64,000 nucleotides of DNA from Macrotrachela quadricornifera. Lineage: Eukaryota > Rotifera > Eurotatoria > Philodinida > Philodinidae. The position numbers were made by a program, and so were the translations under genes. Shown piece by piece: positions 35,367 through 47,215 of the stretch. The stretch is taken from contig JAJEKB010020966.1 in assembly GCA_022393335.1 (NCBI GenBank), positions 671,904-735,903 of the forward strand, in the 5' to 3' direction. The notes below the pieces were generated by a model. It saw nothing but the letters and a program-made list of their open reading frames with translations, did no database searches and was not told the DNA's origin. Position 1 is the first letter of the stretch. Each line of letters begins with the position of its first letter.

Positions 35367-38300
35367 ATGAAATTTGGTCTACATTTATCATCTCATCTCA
35401 CACCTGAATGGAATAGTCAATATATTCAATATGAATATATGAAAGAATTTCTCGATAAATCAGTTGCTGGAGCACCAATATCAGTTAATGATAGTGACAA
35501 TTCAATTCGTCAACAATATTTTATTCAAGTTGATGAAGAATTTTTTCAAGTATGAATTATATGAATATTTAACTTAATTTTATTTGATTTACTTATCTTT
35601 ATTTAGTATTGTGATAAAGAATTAACAAAGATCAATACATTTTATGCTGAGAAATTGGCTGAGTAAGTATTAGAACTAAAATAATGATTGAAATGATAAA
35701 TGTATGACGATATATTGGTGTTTTTTAGAGCATTACGACATTTTTCAACTCTTAATGATGAAATTCACTATAGAAAATTAATCTATGGAGAAATTTCATC
35801 TCATCCTAAGATGTCTATCTCTATTATTCAAAATACGAATAGAGTGAGTCATGGTAATGGTGATACAAACTTGATGATACGTCGAAATCAACGGCCTAAT
35901 TTAATAACACCATTGAATCGCATTCTATCCGATCATTTTATGAAAAATGATGGTAAACCAGGAAAACGAATTCTTCATAAAAATACAAACAATTTGAAAT
36001 TGGCATTTAGTGAATATTATTTAATGTTGATTCTATTACAAAAATATCAATTATTAAACTTTACTGGATTTACTAAAATATTAAAAAAACATGATAAACT
36101 ATTTGAAACAACACGTGGTGACGAATGGCGGTAAGTAAATATTTCATTATGACATGGATCTACTTGAATTTAAAGAATTCAATTTAGAAATATAAATCAA
36201 TCATTTTTATTTTCTGTTAAGATAGATCATTAAGATTTTATCTGATACTGTTTTGATTTATTTATAAATTTCTTATAGAAAATTACATATTGATACGGCA
36301 ACGTTTTATACATCAAGAGCAGTAACGGAACTCATTCAAGATGTTGAAAGAATCTATACAGATGAATTAGAATCAGGTGATCGATCAAGAGCAATGAAAC
36401 GTCTTCGAGTTCCACCACTTGAACAACGGCAATCGTCAACGGTTACATTTCGTCTTGGAATATTCATTGGTAAGCGGTTTTTACATAGATAAGGATGTGT
36501 ACTAGAAGTTTTGCGACATTTAGTACTTTTCATATATCTCAACAGAGTTCAATCATAGAATCTTGATTCTTTTTTAAAAGATGCACCGTGAAAAGCTCTG
36601 CAAAAGCTGTCAGAAAATATCGTTATTAAGTTGTTCTGATCATATCTCCTATATTCATTATGAGCAGGACACATGATGGTATGTAAAACAGGATGAAAGA
36701 TTGTGATGAAATACAATGAAAATTAATGTCGTATTGTACCCTTGTACTGACTTACCCATCTCTAACAAAATCTGTATGAGTAAGTTGTTGTTGCGAAACA
36801 AAACTGACTTTGAAATACTTACTGTCATGGAACATAGATCCATCATCTGATCTATTCACTTTGAATGTAGGAAACATTATTAGAACAACTCAATGCGGAT
36901 TTCTGCTTACAGCTTTTTTTAAAGTTTTTCACGATGCATCTTTTAAAAAGAAATCAAGATTATATGATTGATCTTTGCTGAGATATTTGAAAAATACTAT
37001 ACGTCGCAAAACTTCTGATACACCTGATATATATATATAAATGATTAATATTTAACTTATATTTGATGAATTTAATTTTTTCTAGGAATAACCTGTGTTT
37101 TAATACCGGTATTGATTGCATTGATTGTTTTTCTTAATAAAAGTCAATCAGGAAATCAACTTGCTTGGCGTGAAGCTCTTCATCTTTATCGTTCCTCATT
37201 TTTAATAATAGTTCAATTAATACTTTCTGGTATAAATGTTTATGGTTGGTCATCATCAGGTGTTAATCATATTCTTATATTTGAAATTGATCCACGTAAT
37301 CATTTAACATATCAACAATTACTTGAAATAGGAACATGTCTATGTGTTTTCTGGTGTCTTAGTTTTATTACATTCATTCTAACATCCTATGTAGATTTTT
37401 ATCCATTTTTACAACCACTTATTTTTCTTATACTTATTATTTTATTTATTATTAATCCAACACCATTATTTTATCGTTCATCTCGTTATTGGCTTATAAA
37501 AACATTAGGATTAGTATTTACACCAGCTTTTCATGGTATTCGTTTTGCAGATAATTGGCTTTGTAATCAATTAACATCTCTTGAATTAGTATTTTTCGAT
37601 CTTGAATATTTCTTTTGTTTTTATTTTTCTAATATTCAATGGTGGTCAACAAATTTAACAAGTGTATCATCATCAAATGGTATATTTTGTACAGGATGGA
37701 CAAGATTTCTTCTACAAGCATTTTTATTAGCGATTCCATCTTCACTTCGTTTTACACAATGTGTACGACGATATTATGATACAAAACTTAAATATCCACA
37801 TCTTATTAATGCTGGAAAATATGGTGTGAGTATTTGTGTTGCAATTACTAATTCACTTCGACGTGGAAGTACATCATTGAATAAAAATTATTCAGATAAT
37901 CCAATAAATAATCCATTTCTTTATATATGGGCTATTAGTGCATTTATCAATTCAACTTATAAACTTATATGGGATGTCAAAATGGATTGGGGTTTATTTC
38001 ATAAAAATGCAGGTGAAAATAGATTTTTACGTGATCATATTATATATTCATCTAAGAATTATTATTATTATGCTATTATTCAAAATATTGTCTTACGATA
38101 TCTTTGGATGATAAATATTTTTGTACAATTTCATTCAGGAACAGCTGAATACAGTGATGTTATTGGTTTTTCTTTTGGTTTAGTTGAATTAATTCGTCGA
38201 TTTACATGGAATTTTTTTCGTGTAGAAAATGAACATTTAAATAATTGTGGAAAATATCGTGCAATTCGTGATATATCGGTTAAACCTATTACAGTTGGTA

Positions 38301-38584
38301 TTGATATTACATTAATCGATCCGAAATTGAATAAAGAATCACAGCTTCGAAATCGACGTAAAGCAATACCATGCCATATGACTATTAATGAAAACAATAT
38401 GGCAACAACAACAGATGAATTGGAAAATAATACAGCTGAGTTTATCAAAACTCAAATGTCAACATGTGATACTACACCAGTATTGGAAATGAATGAAATC
38501 GCTACAACATTGAAAAATATTGCAGCGAAGAGATCTAATTCATTCTTACCTTTAGATAATAATGAAGAATCATCATATATATAG
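35367..38584 (+). CDS. SPX-EXS phosphate exporter (XPR1/PHO1/SYG1 family)
   Basis: Five exons: 35367-35549, 35607-35662, 35729-36130, 36279-36469 and 37086-38584. The introns are 57, 66, 148 and 616 nt with GT-AG ends. The joined frame is 777 codons including the stop, a little longer than human XPR1. The N-terminal half is an SPX domain, starting [15 protein letters not shown] and [11 protein letters not shown] and continuing to the [19 protein letters not shown] region; SPX domains sense inositol pyrophosphates. Several membrane helices from exon 4 onward lead into the EXS domain in exon 5, seen in [39 protein letters not shown] with [10 protein letters not shown], and [19 protein letters not shown]. 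The expected role is inorganic phosphate export across plasma or endomembranes. The acidic/Thr-rich tail after about residue 700 is not conserved. Confidence 0.92.
36493..37027. mobile_element. Foldback element inside intron 4 of the SPX-EXS gene
   Basis: Two arms of about 145 bp (36493-36640 and 36881-37027) are imperfect inverted copies. The outer part AGAAGTTTTGCGAC (left) faces GTCGCAAAACTTCT (right), and further in are AAAAGATGCACCGTGAAAA and the complement of TTTTTCACGATGCATCTTTT. A 240-bp centre separates them. It accounts for most of the 616-nt intron, while the gene's other introns are 57-148 nt, so the insertion probably enlarged a short intron without breaking the splice sites. Confidence 0.75.
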
Positions 38585-39126
38585 ACAGACAAGATAAGCA
38601 GCTGAGGAGTATTTGAATGTTTCACTCACAGATTGTTATATATATAACATAAATGATTTATTTTAATGTATGATTAATGTTCGATGTACAGTAGCTGGTA
38701 CCTTTCTTACATCATTTTTTTGTTATACTCAAAAAAAAATATTGTATCTAGACTTTTTTTTGTTAATTTGTCATATATTTGAAAGTCAGATAATTGTATC
38801 ATTTCGTATTTAATTCAAATAATATTCTATAAAAAAAAAGAATTGAAACAAACTTATATTGAACTATTCAAGTTATTTTCTCATCAATAGAGATAAATTG
38901 TTTCATCTATGCACATAGATAACTTATTCGACACGATGTAAGCCATTGATGGCTCACGGTATATTCTACAGAGAAGAATGAGAAACAAATTGGTTCTTTC
39001 CATTTTCTTTCCAATTTGTTGGAGCTTATGATAAGGAATAAAGGGTATGTGTAATATGTTGATAACTGATCAGATAAATCACTACCGTGTCTTCCTTCAT
39101 TCTAATCTAGATCAACTTGCAACTTC
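38585..39126. other. Downstream of the SPX-EXS gene
   Basis: 3' UTR and intergenic sequence. AATAATATTC and AAAAAAAAAG runs occur near 38820, but no clear polyadenylation site can be fixed. No gene. Confidence 0.4.
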
Positions 39127-39354
39127 ATGATACGCTCATTGTTATTATTGGTTTTTCCAGTATCAACGACAGTTGCTCAACATTATAGTCTGATGTCAAG
39201 AAATGATCGGAACTTATAATTTCATATGATAGAGGTTTGTATGATAAAACTGTTCAATCACTGGTATCAAAACTTGTCGGATTATATAAAAATACAAGAG
39301 TTCCATTGATTGGATTTTCTCATGTCGAAGAGCATAGATCAGACAGGAGTTAAT
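39127..39354 (+). pseudogene. Broken fragment with signal-peptide-like start
   Basis: ATG 39127 opens a frame with a basic start and a hydrophobic core (MIRSLLLLLVFPVSTTVAQ), like a secretion signal, running about 31 codons to TAA. In another frame the sequence continues as SYDRGLYDKTVQSLVSKLVG and then NTRVPLIGFSHVEEHRSD before a stop at 39354. The second part has normal protein composition. I read this as the start of a decayed secreted-protein gene with a frameshift near 39210; the family is not recognised. Chance is the alternative. Confidence 0.3.
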
Positions 39355-39914
39355 CACTGATACATATCGGAAATAATTAGAAAACTATATACACGATTCA
39401 GCGAAATGATATTCGATAGTTGGATTGGAAACTCATTCCTCTACATTTTATTGACCAAAATTGAATTGAATGAATAACATGGTAATATTTGTATCAACGA
39501 TGATATTAATTTTAAAAAAAAGGTAGTGTTTAAAATTGATGAAACTTTTGTGTACTCATACATGTGAGAATGTGTCATCTCAAATCAAAAGATCTTTATA
39601 ACCCCGTAATACAAGCATACAGTGAAAGTATTCCAATAGAAAAAAAGGTAGTCGATTGCACAATTTTGAAATTCGTTCGCTTGTTTTCGATTATCAGCCA
39701 AGATTTTCTTACATTCCTTGAAAAATCCTCCAATACCATGAAATGTACTTAAGTCTGACCAAAAGTTCCTAGATTGCCATTGGCGATTTCATAAACCAAC
39801 TACCATTGAAGCACCTTTTTTTCATGAATAAATAGTGGAATGTTCTGTGTATAATAGTATACATACTAAATCTATTTTGAATTTAGTCACAATATTTTTT
39901 CAAATAAACTTTAA

Positions 39915-40151
39915 TTCGAACTAAATCCAAAGACGATTCATGAAGAACTTGCAACAGCTTTGGGACCCAAGGCTACATCACACCAAACAGTTGCAAAGTG
40001 GGCAAAGCGTTTCCATGAAGGAAGAAAGGATCTTATACATGTTGTTGATAATGACGAGACTATAGATCATATTTATCATATACAACACTGTCTCAAGTCT
40101 ATGGTCAAAAAATATGGAAGCGAAGAAAGTCAAGTGGTACAAAAGATATAA
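39915..40151 (+). pseudogene. Mariner-type transposase N-terminal fragment
   Basis: The plus strand reads KTIHEELATALGPKA then TVAKWAKRFHEGRKDL, which corresponds to the N-terminal helix-turn-helix of mariner/SETMAR-like transposases (pattern IHEELxxALGxxAPSxxTVxRW then FxxGR). The acidic segment that follows no longer matches, and no catalytic DDE/D domain follows. A stop codon lies shortly upstream. It is a short dead relic. Confidence 0.55.
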
Positions 40152-41102
40152 AACTGCTTCATCATTCAGATGTTATTAATTTATGATTACATCAGACGAA
40201 ATTTAACTGATCAATCAAATGAAAAATCATTGGCTCGTGCAGTTTCCAAGGTAATAAAATACAACTCGAATTTTGTCTTTGTCTTTATATTTTTTTATAA
40301 CAATCTGGGAAGTTTTGGTCAGAACTAAGTAATTATGGTTTATGCATTCTATCAAAGTTATCATTCAAAGAGTTTACTTCACTTAGTGAACTAGCGCTTT
40401 TTTTCGGTATCGGATTCGTCAAATGACATGTGAACAATACTGAAATTTCGCACATATTTATATACAAAATCACAGATGGATAAGAATCAAGGTGCAAAAT
40501 CTGGAAATTTCCTCCTTTTTCTCGTACATGCTACATATAACATGACAAAGAAGGAAAAATTGACTTGAGCAATTTCTAATTGCTTGCAAAAATTTCCTAA
40601 GAAAACAGATTCATGCCGAACGTGTTTACAATTAAGGATGCCATTGGTATATTCGTTGTCATAGTAAGTTTACTCTAAGATTTGTATAGTATCACTCGTT
40701 CTGAATTTCAAATAGAATCATAATCACAGAACTAAACTAAAAATATTTTACTATTCCTACAAAGAGTATATTTATTTTTTATTCATGTTAAAAACATATA
40801 GAGGTCATTAGTGAATACCATCAATAACAACTGACATTTTTTCCTTTCTGTTATAAACTTATGTATGAAAGAAGAAAAAATGGTAGAATAGACGTGTTGT
40901 TTTCATCACATGCTCGAAACTACCACATTAAACAGGAGGAACGATAAAAAGAAAATGGCAGAAACAGAGTAGTTGAGTGTCGTAATTTAACATGTAAGTA
41001 TATAACGATTTTTTAAAATACTGTCGAAAGAAATTTGTATATTACAACAAATATATTAGAGTATTACAACTTACTAAATAATTTCAGATTTTAATATGTA
41101 GT
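40152..41102. other. Intergenic upstream of the PARG-like gene
   Basis: No gene or repeat recognised. AT-rich, with the promoter and 5' UTR of the next gene presumably in the last few hundred bases. Confidence 0.4.
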
Positions 41103-43527
41103 ATGTGTATACCATTACGACGTCTTTTTTGCACACATAGAAAGAAAAAATCTTCTCTTCAAACTAAAATGGAAGATTCACAAAAGTCCAATGATTTGAT
41201 TAGTACGGCATCTAATGCACAATCATATTTATCCGTATCAACAAACCTCGATATCAAGTATAGACCTATGCCGGATCCATTATCTGTCTACGTGCCTTTA
41301 AATTCTTTGACTGAGGTAACTATTAATTCTATTGTTTCGACTATTCAACATTCTAACAAGAAAGATTGGAATCATAGCAAACGTACTTTACTAGCCTTTT
41401 TGCTTGCAATCAACGAAAGAGTGCATGAAATTGAAAAATGCAAAAAACCAAGCAATAGATTCGACGAAGAAACTGTCCAACATGCTTCAAAACTTCGACA
41501 ATGGCTCGTAGAAAAAGATCAATCCGGCAATATCAAGAAACTTGATTGGAACGAACTTCAAGCAAATTATGATACGATGGCAAGTGAGAAGAAAGATGGA
41601 GCAGCACAATATTTTTCCGTTAAAAATTATGAACCTTACTATGAGTTAACTATTGAAGGGGTGAGTTTTTTGCATTATAATTTTTTGCTGATAATTCTTC
41701 ATTTTTAAAATAGGATGATCATGATCAGATTTTAGTTTATAGGAAATAAATGTAATTTGTAGCTAATATGAATTTTCTTTCTATACTAGTACTCTGTCAA
41801 AAATTCTATCAACCTCTCAATAATACGGAACAAGATATGTTACTCGATCCTTCGCCTAGGAGACTTTTACTTAAGACTACACGTAGTTTACCTTTGTATG
41901 TAAATAGATAGTTTAAAAATTTTTCCAAATGCTGTGAGAAAAGTCTTTTAGATTAGGTTTCTTCGTATTTTTAACATTTGTCTAGCTACATCCTGATGTA
42001 ATTCGATCTCGTGAATATATGGCTCGTTTTCGAAGTCACGGGTGGAAGCCTCAAGAATTGAAAGTATACTGGGATGCAGATCAGCTTGAGAATCTTTGTT
42101 CAAAACATACCATAGCAGCGAAACATGTGAAAGAAGAAGATGAAAAACAAAGTGACACAAAAAATGAAACTAACCAAGAAATAAAGAATGATATACTACA
42201 TGATACCACTTCGACAGAAGAAAAAGTGAAAGATGACGTCAAATCTGAAGTAGAAAATGAAGCAACAAAACACGAAATAAATGGTGAAACAGAAAATGAT
42301 ATGAGATCTGAAGTGCAAGATGAAAGAAAGCTCGAAGACAAATGTGAAATCAAGCAAGAAACAAGAAATGAAACAGCAGATGTTACCAAATCTCAAGCAG
42401 AAGATGGAATAAAAGTTGAAACAACAAATAGCGCCAAATCGGAAGTGGAAGATGAAGTGAAACTTGAGATAAAAAATGAGACCAAGCAGGAGGCAAACGA
42501 TAAAACAGTAGAAAACATCAAATTTGAAGGAGATGATGAATTGAAAGATAGAAATTTTTCACCATATGATCCATCGGATGCTGATGCCGTAATAGCTCTA
42601 CGTCAATATCCCGTATCAAAACGTAATCATGATGTTAAGATCCATTATGTCAATAAAGGAATTGAAAAGGCTGTTTTCGATGCACCTGAAAATGTTCAAT
42701 TAATTGTCCTTAATTTTGCCGTAAGTTATTCTTGAATATTGTTTTTGATTATATTCAAATATTTTAGAACGAACGATCTCCTGGAGGTGGATATTTGAGA
42801 CATGCATGTAAGTACTATTTATTTCATAAAACGAGAGATGTATGCATAAATTATAGTTCTTTGCAAATGATCTCTCTTGAAACTGTTTTATTCTACTTTT
42901 TATCTCAAAAAAAAATATTTTCTATTATTTAGGGGCACAAGAAGAAATTATTCTTTTCAATTCTGATGGATATCGAGCATTGCTCGATCTAAAATATGGT
43001 CGTATGGGTGGTGGCTATGCTATACCTGAATTTGGATTAGCTTATGTACGCGATATGCGCTTTTTTGATGGAAAATCTAGTAAAGAACGAAAGGCTGATA
43101 TGTTAGTATCTGCATGTTATTGTCTTACTCCTTCACCCCAACTTTATGACAATCCAAAAACGAACGAAGAGGTAAATACTTGAAATTGAAAATTTAAGGA
43201 TGTTTAAATTTCTATTTTGGATTGTTTTAGTGGATAACAAAAACTGTGGCTAAATTCCGTGCATTCATAGCTGCAGCTGTTGCTAATACAATAGGTGATG
43301 GATCAAATACTTATTTGCTACTTGGACCTATAGGTACAGGTGCTTTTGGAAATGATGTTACTCAAATTGGATACGTCTTTCGAGAAGTACTTTCATCGAA
43401 AATGATGGGTTCAGAAGGACCTATTCGTAAGGCCTTCAAAAATATTTGGTTTGTGTCTACAGATAAATGGAAAAATGATATTTTCGAAAACATTTTGCAT
43501 GAGGATGATACAGATTTATTTGAATAA
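41103..43527 (+). CDS. Poly(ADP-ribose) glycohydrolase-like (macrodomain) protein
   Basis: Exons I can place: 41103-41660, a middle exon ending at 41899, 41986-42720, 42768-42807, 42933-43171 and 43231-43527 (stop TAA). The last four join in frame (437 codons). The PARG signature GGG-x7-QEE is formed across an intron: GGGYLRHA at the end of the 40-nt exon, then a split Trp codon and AQEE. With VLNFA before it and GPIGTGAFGND near the C-terminus, this is the microbial-type PARG catalytic macrodomain, which removes ADP-ribose chains from proteins. Residues about 30-170 of the 41986 exon are an unusual Glu/Lys-rich insert with repeated KxExExE patterns, probably disordered or coiled. The junction between 41660 and the middle exon does not close in frame: its only sensible frame (LCQKFYQPLNN on) needs one extra base. 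The gene may use another donor (for example GTGAGA at 41584) or may be damaged. Confidence 0.78.
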
Positions 43528-43932
43528 CATCATATCTTTTCAGACTTCTTTTAAAACATATAAACATGATTAAAAAAAATACAAAAAATCCTAATATATT
43601 AAATCATTTCTAATGTTTGTCAAAAGACCAATTTCACAAGAACGAATAATTAAAAAATTATTTTATCAATTAATATTCAATTACTTGAATATTTAAAACT
43701 GATTACATTACTGAATAAAGAGTTGATATAGAAACAAGAACATTTACACAAGCAAATTGAAAAAAAAACAACTAACAGATAAAATGAAAATAGAGTCAAC
43801 AGATGATAACAACATTTTAGAATTCAGATGAAGATCTGTAACAAGATACTTTGTACTTAAAAGACGAAAGTTAGTAGGCAAAAAACGTAAGATATTTTTT
43901 TATTTTTTTCCAGACTCTTAATAATAGAAACA
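43528..43932. other. Intergenic between PARG-like and sialidase genes
   Basis: 405 bp of AT-rich sequence, with ATAAA and AATAAAG words near 43710 as possible polyadenylation signals for the upstream gene. No gene. Confidence 0.45.
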
Positions 43933-45258
43933 ATGTATTCTATTCAATTAGCATGTTTGGTAGTATATATTTTGTCATTATTATATTCTATAGAATGTAA
44001 ACTTATATCAGATTCTAGCCTTGATTTAAATGAAGTTGCTTATCATGATGAACCATCCAAAATTTATCTTGGCTCACCATCTATTGTTCGTCTATCAACA
44101 GGTCGTCTTGTTGCTAGTCATGATTTTTTTGGTCCGGGATATAAATCTCAACCAAGAAATGTTTCAGTCTATATCAGTGATGATAATGGTGAAACATGGT
44201 CATTTATATCATATATAAAACATAGTTATTGGACAACATTAGCAGTCTATAATGATATGATCTATGCAATAGGTACTGATAGTGATTCAAATGCAAATGT
44301 AATTATTCATCGAAGTAGTGATAATGGTGTATCATGGAATTATAATGGGAATGATGATGGTGTTATTTTATTTCATGGTTCATTTGCAACAGGACCAACA
44401 CCAATCGTTATTGCTAATCAAGTAATGTATCGTGCTATAGAAGCTTGGCCAGCACCTTCTCGATGGCCTGATGATTTTCAAGCAGCAATTATTAGTTGTA
44501 ATTTATCAAAATCTAATCTATCAACTACTGATGATCCTATTATGTCTCCTAATAATTGGCGATTAACTCCACCACTTGTTTTTAATAATGATTGGATACC
44601 AAAATCATTTCCAAATATAAGTAAACCTGGATATTTAGAAGGAAATATTGTTATAGTACCTAAACCATCTTCAAAAGAATTACGTATATTAAATTTCATA
44701 CGATTTAATTCTGTACCATTATCAAATTTAGCTATTATCTTAGAATTAAATCAAACAACAAATAATCTTTCATTTATTTCAATTATAAAATTTCCTGGTG
44801 GTATGACTAAATTTACAATACGATATGATCCAATAACTGAAACATATTTTTCATTAGTAAATCCAGTAACTCGAAATTTTGATCCAATTCAACGTAATAT
44901 TTTAAGTTTATCATATACAAAAGATTTAATTAATTTAAGTAATTGGTCTATTGCTGCAGATCGTCTTTTATATGATGATACTGGTTTTACTGTGAATGAT
45001 AGTCTTCGTTATACTGGTTTTCATTATGTTGATTGGCAATTTGATAGATTATCTTCATCATTATCTGATAGTCAAGCAAGTTGTATTGAATGGAATTGTG
45101 ATGGTGGTCCACATATTATCTATTTAATTCGTACATCTTATCGTGGAGCAAATTCATATCATAATTCAAATCGTATTACATATAAGACATTAAAAAATTA
45201 TCGAGATTTAATTAAACAACATACAAAAATGTCAAGAAAACGTTTAAATATAAGTTAA
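43933..45258 (+). CDS. Secreted sialidase-like glycoside hydrolase
   Basis: An intronless 441-residue protein. It starts with a signal peptide (hydrophobic residues about 4-20, ending near IECK). Two Asp-box motifs, SDDNGETW (residues about 82-89) and SSDNGVSW (about 128-135), mark blades of the six-bladed beta-propeller of sialidases. An early SPSIVRLSTGRLVASHD block corresponds to the first catalytic-arginine region, and YRGANSYHNSNRITY near 420 resembles the final strand. Many N-x-S/T sites fit secretion. The likely role is hydrolysis of terminal sialic acids or related sugars outside the cell or in the gut; the exact substrate is not predictable. Lack of introns, beside neighbours with four or five, suggests horizontal acquisition or retro-insertion. 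ATG 43933 is the first in frame before the signal peptide. Confidence 0.82.
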   Translation: MYSIQLACLVVYILSLLYSIECKLISDSSLDLNEVAYHDEPSKIYLGSPSIVRLSTGRLVASHDFFGPGYKSQPRNVSVYISDDNGETWSFISYIKHSYWTTLAVYNDMIYAIGTDSDSNANVIIHRSSDNGVSWNYNGNDDGVILFHGSFATGPTPIVIANQVMYRAIEAWPAPSRWPDDFQAAIISCNLSKSNLSTTDDPIMSPNNWRLTPPLVFNNDWIPKSFPNISKPGYLEGNIVIVPKPSSKELRILNFIRFNSVPLSNLAIILELNQTTNNLSFISIIKFPGGMTKFTIRYDPITETYFSLVNPVTRNFDPIQRNILSLSYTKDLINLSNWSIAADRLLYDDTGFTVNDSLRYTGFHYVDWQFDRLSSSLSDSQASCIEWNCDGGPHIIYLIRTSYRGANSYHNSNRITYKTLKNYRDLIKQHTKMSRKRLNIS

Positions 45259-45597
45259 AAATAATTTTTTAAATTGATATGTTTTAATAATTTGGAAAAA
45301 TAAAGCACTTGATTTTTAGTTATTTCTCATTAAATAATAATTGTAGTATAATTGATCATAATGCTTACATATAGTTACCAATATAAACCAAATCAACAAA
45401 AAATTTATTTGCTTTTCGTCTTAGATACATTTTGAGTTTTGAAGATGATCCTAAACGGCTTTAAAAATAATATGCATTGTCGATTGTCGTATAACGAAAA
45501 AATTGCCTGACATTATCTCTATCGATTATTGTAAGGTCAAGATCAATAATTGGTTGATTTAAAAAAATATATCAAAATTTTGCAAAATATGTGGGAA
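45259..45597. other. Downstream of the sialidase gene
   Basis: AAATAAAGCA at about 45297 could serve as a polyadenylation signal. Nothing else was recognised. Confidence 0.45.
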
Positions 45598-45851
45598 ATT
45601 ACTGAATATTTTTTATATAAGTTGTAAGCCTTTTGTGGTTCTGTAACCTGAATCATTAATCTTCGAAATTTTTTCTACGCTTAGAACATCATGAAAATTC
45701 ACTTTTAAAAAAATGAACCAATATTTTGATAATGTTCTTCTAACCTTTACTTTATTTATGTTATCGTAACAAAAATTGTATGGATTTAATTCATACAACT
45801 GAAAAACGATATAATGATATTTGTATAAATTTGACAAAAATATTCAGTAAT
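45598..45851. mobile_element. MITE-like element with 16-bp terminal repeats
   Basis: ATTACTGAATATTTTT at 45598-45613 is exactly complementary to AAAAATATTCAGTAAT at 45836-45851, and the inner sequence pairs weakly for some distance. The length is 254 bp. No target-site duplication or coding capacity was seen, so the assignment is tentative. The open frame on its minus strand is not conserved with anything I know. Confidence 0.4.
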
Positions 45852-47215
45852 CGTTAGGATATTCTGTATACTATAATTATCATCATCTTGGTCATCTAGT
45901 TCTTTGAACCCTTTCACATAAATATTAAGCTTTTTAAATATTTTCACATATATTTGGATTGTTCATATTCTTTCATAAGAATAGAGTCGAATCAACTTCG
46001 AGAAACAATTTTTATTGTCGGAAAGAACGAATAATTTATAAGATTGAAGCTAGTGATATTATACACATTAAAATGATCAATCATGATCTGGATTTTATTG
46101 CACAATTCGAAGATCATTTCTAGATTCAGAAGTTGGTCTTGAGGGATGCATAAGTTTTGAAAACTTTTCATATAAGCAATTCTTCAAATAACTCATGTGT
46201 TGTGTTTCTGAATAGAAACGGCTATTGATGAAAAAGACATTCGATTATTTTCTTACTAGACGATGATCGAGCAAATATGTGTCAGGCGAAAGTGTGATTT
46301 AAGCAGAATTAAACTTTATATTTAAAGTTTTGTATTATATTCAGTTTAGTTTTGAATTAAAATGAAACGAAGAAGAGCTATTTAAATTCTTAGTTTATGT
46401 GTAAGATTTAACAGATTTTAAAATGAAATTTATATATGATTATTTGAAGTGAATTTTATTCAATAGAAATTAACTTGTGTTTAGGAAGATTCAGCGTGCA
46501 CGAGCGTTTCTTATTAAACTTTTCATGAATCCAAACACACCTTTTAAATTATTTTGAGAGAAAAAAGGCATGGGACAAATAAGGAAGAAAGAAAAAGGAG
46601 GATATAATTTTATGGTTAAGATTGTTGATTTTATTTAAATAACATTTTGAATCGACATTTCTCACACTTAAAGGATCTACACACATATTTTCAATATATT
46701 TTGAATTTAATTAAGAAATTAAGCTGATGTAATCAAATGATAGTTAAATTTCGCCTTGACCTAATAAAAATAGGTAATGATCAGTTGATCGGACCATAAC
46801 TGCATTGATTACTCAGTCAGTAAACACTCCTGACTGAGAAAGAAGGAGAAGAGGGATGGAGTTTTATATTTAAGCTTTCGAGGAACAGATTTTTATGATT
46901 AGTCGTAATAGCTGTTTATTTTAACAACCATAATCGGACGATAAACTATATAAACGTTTGTCATGTCTTCCAAAGTGGGCTTCAACATAAATCCAGTCAT
47001 ACACATTGCACATGGCTTCATAGGTTAGTACAAATTTATTTTTTGTTATCATATGGTAGGTCAGAAAGAACTGAGAAATTCTACAAACATTTTATTCTAT
47101 TTCGAAATAGTTGTTACAACCTAATCTTTCAAACTTATCTCAAGCAAGTGATTGAAAAAGGATGCAATTTGTAGATTTATTTTCGGTTTATTTCAGACTA
47201 GCTTGTATAACAGAA
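45852..47215. other. Non-coding, no gene seen
   Basis: AT-rich sequence without long frames, repeats or recognisable relics. Confidence 0.45.

Noticed and set aside
42081..42396. Long Ser/Phe-rich frames antisense to the PARG-like gene
   Set aside because: They are the complement of the Glu/Lys-rich coding insert (GAA/AAA codons read as TTC/TTT).
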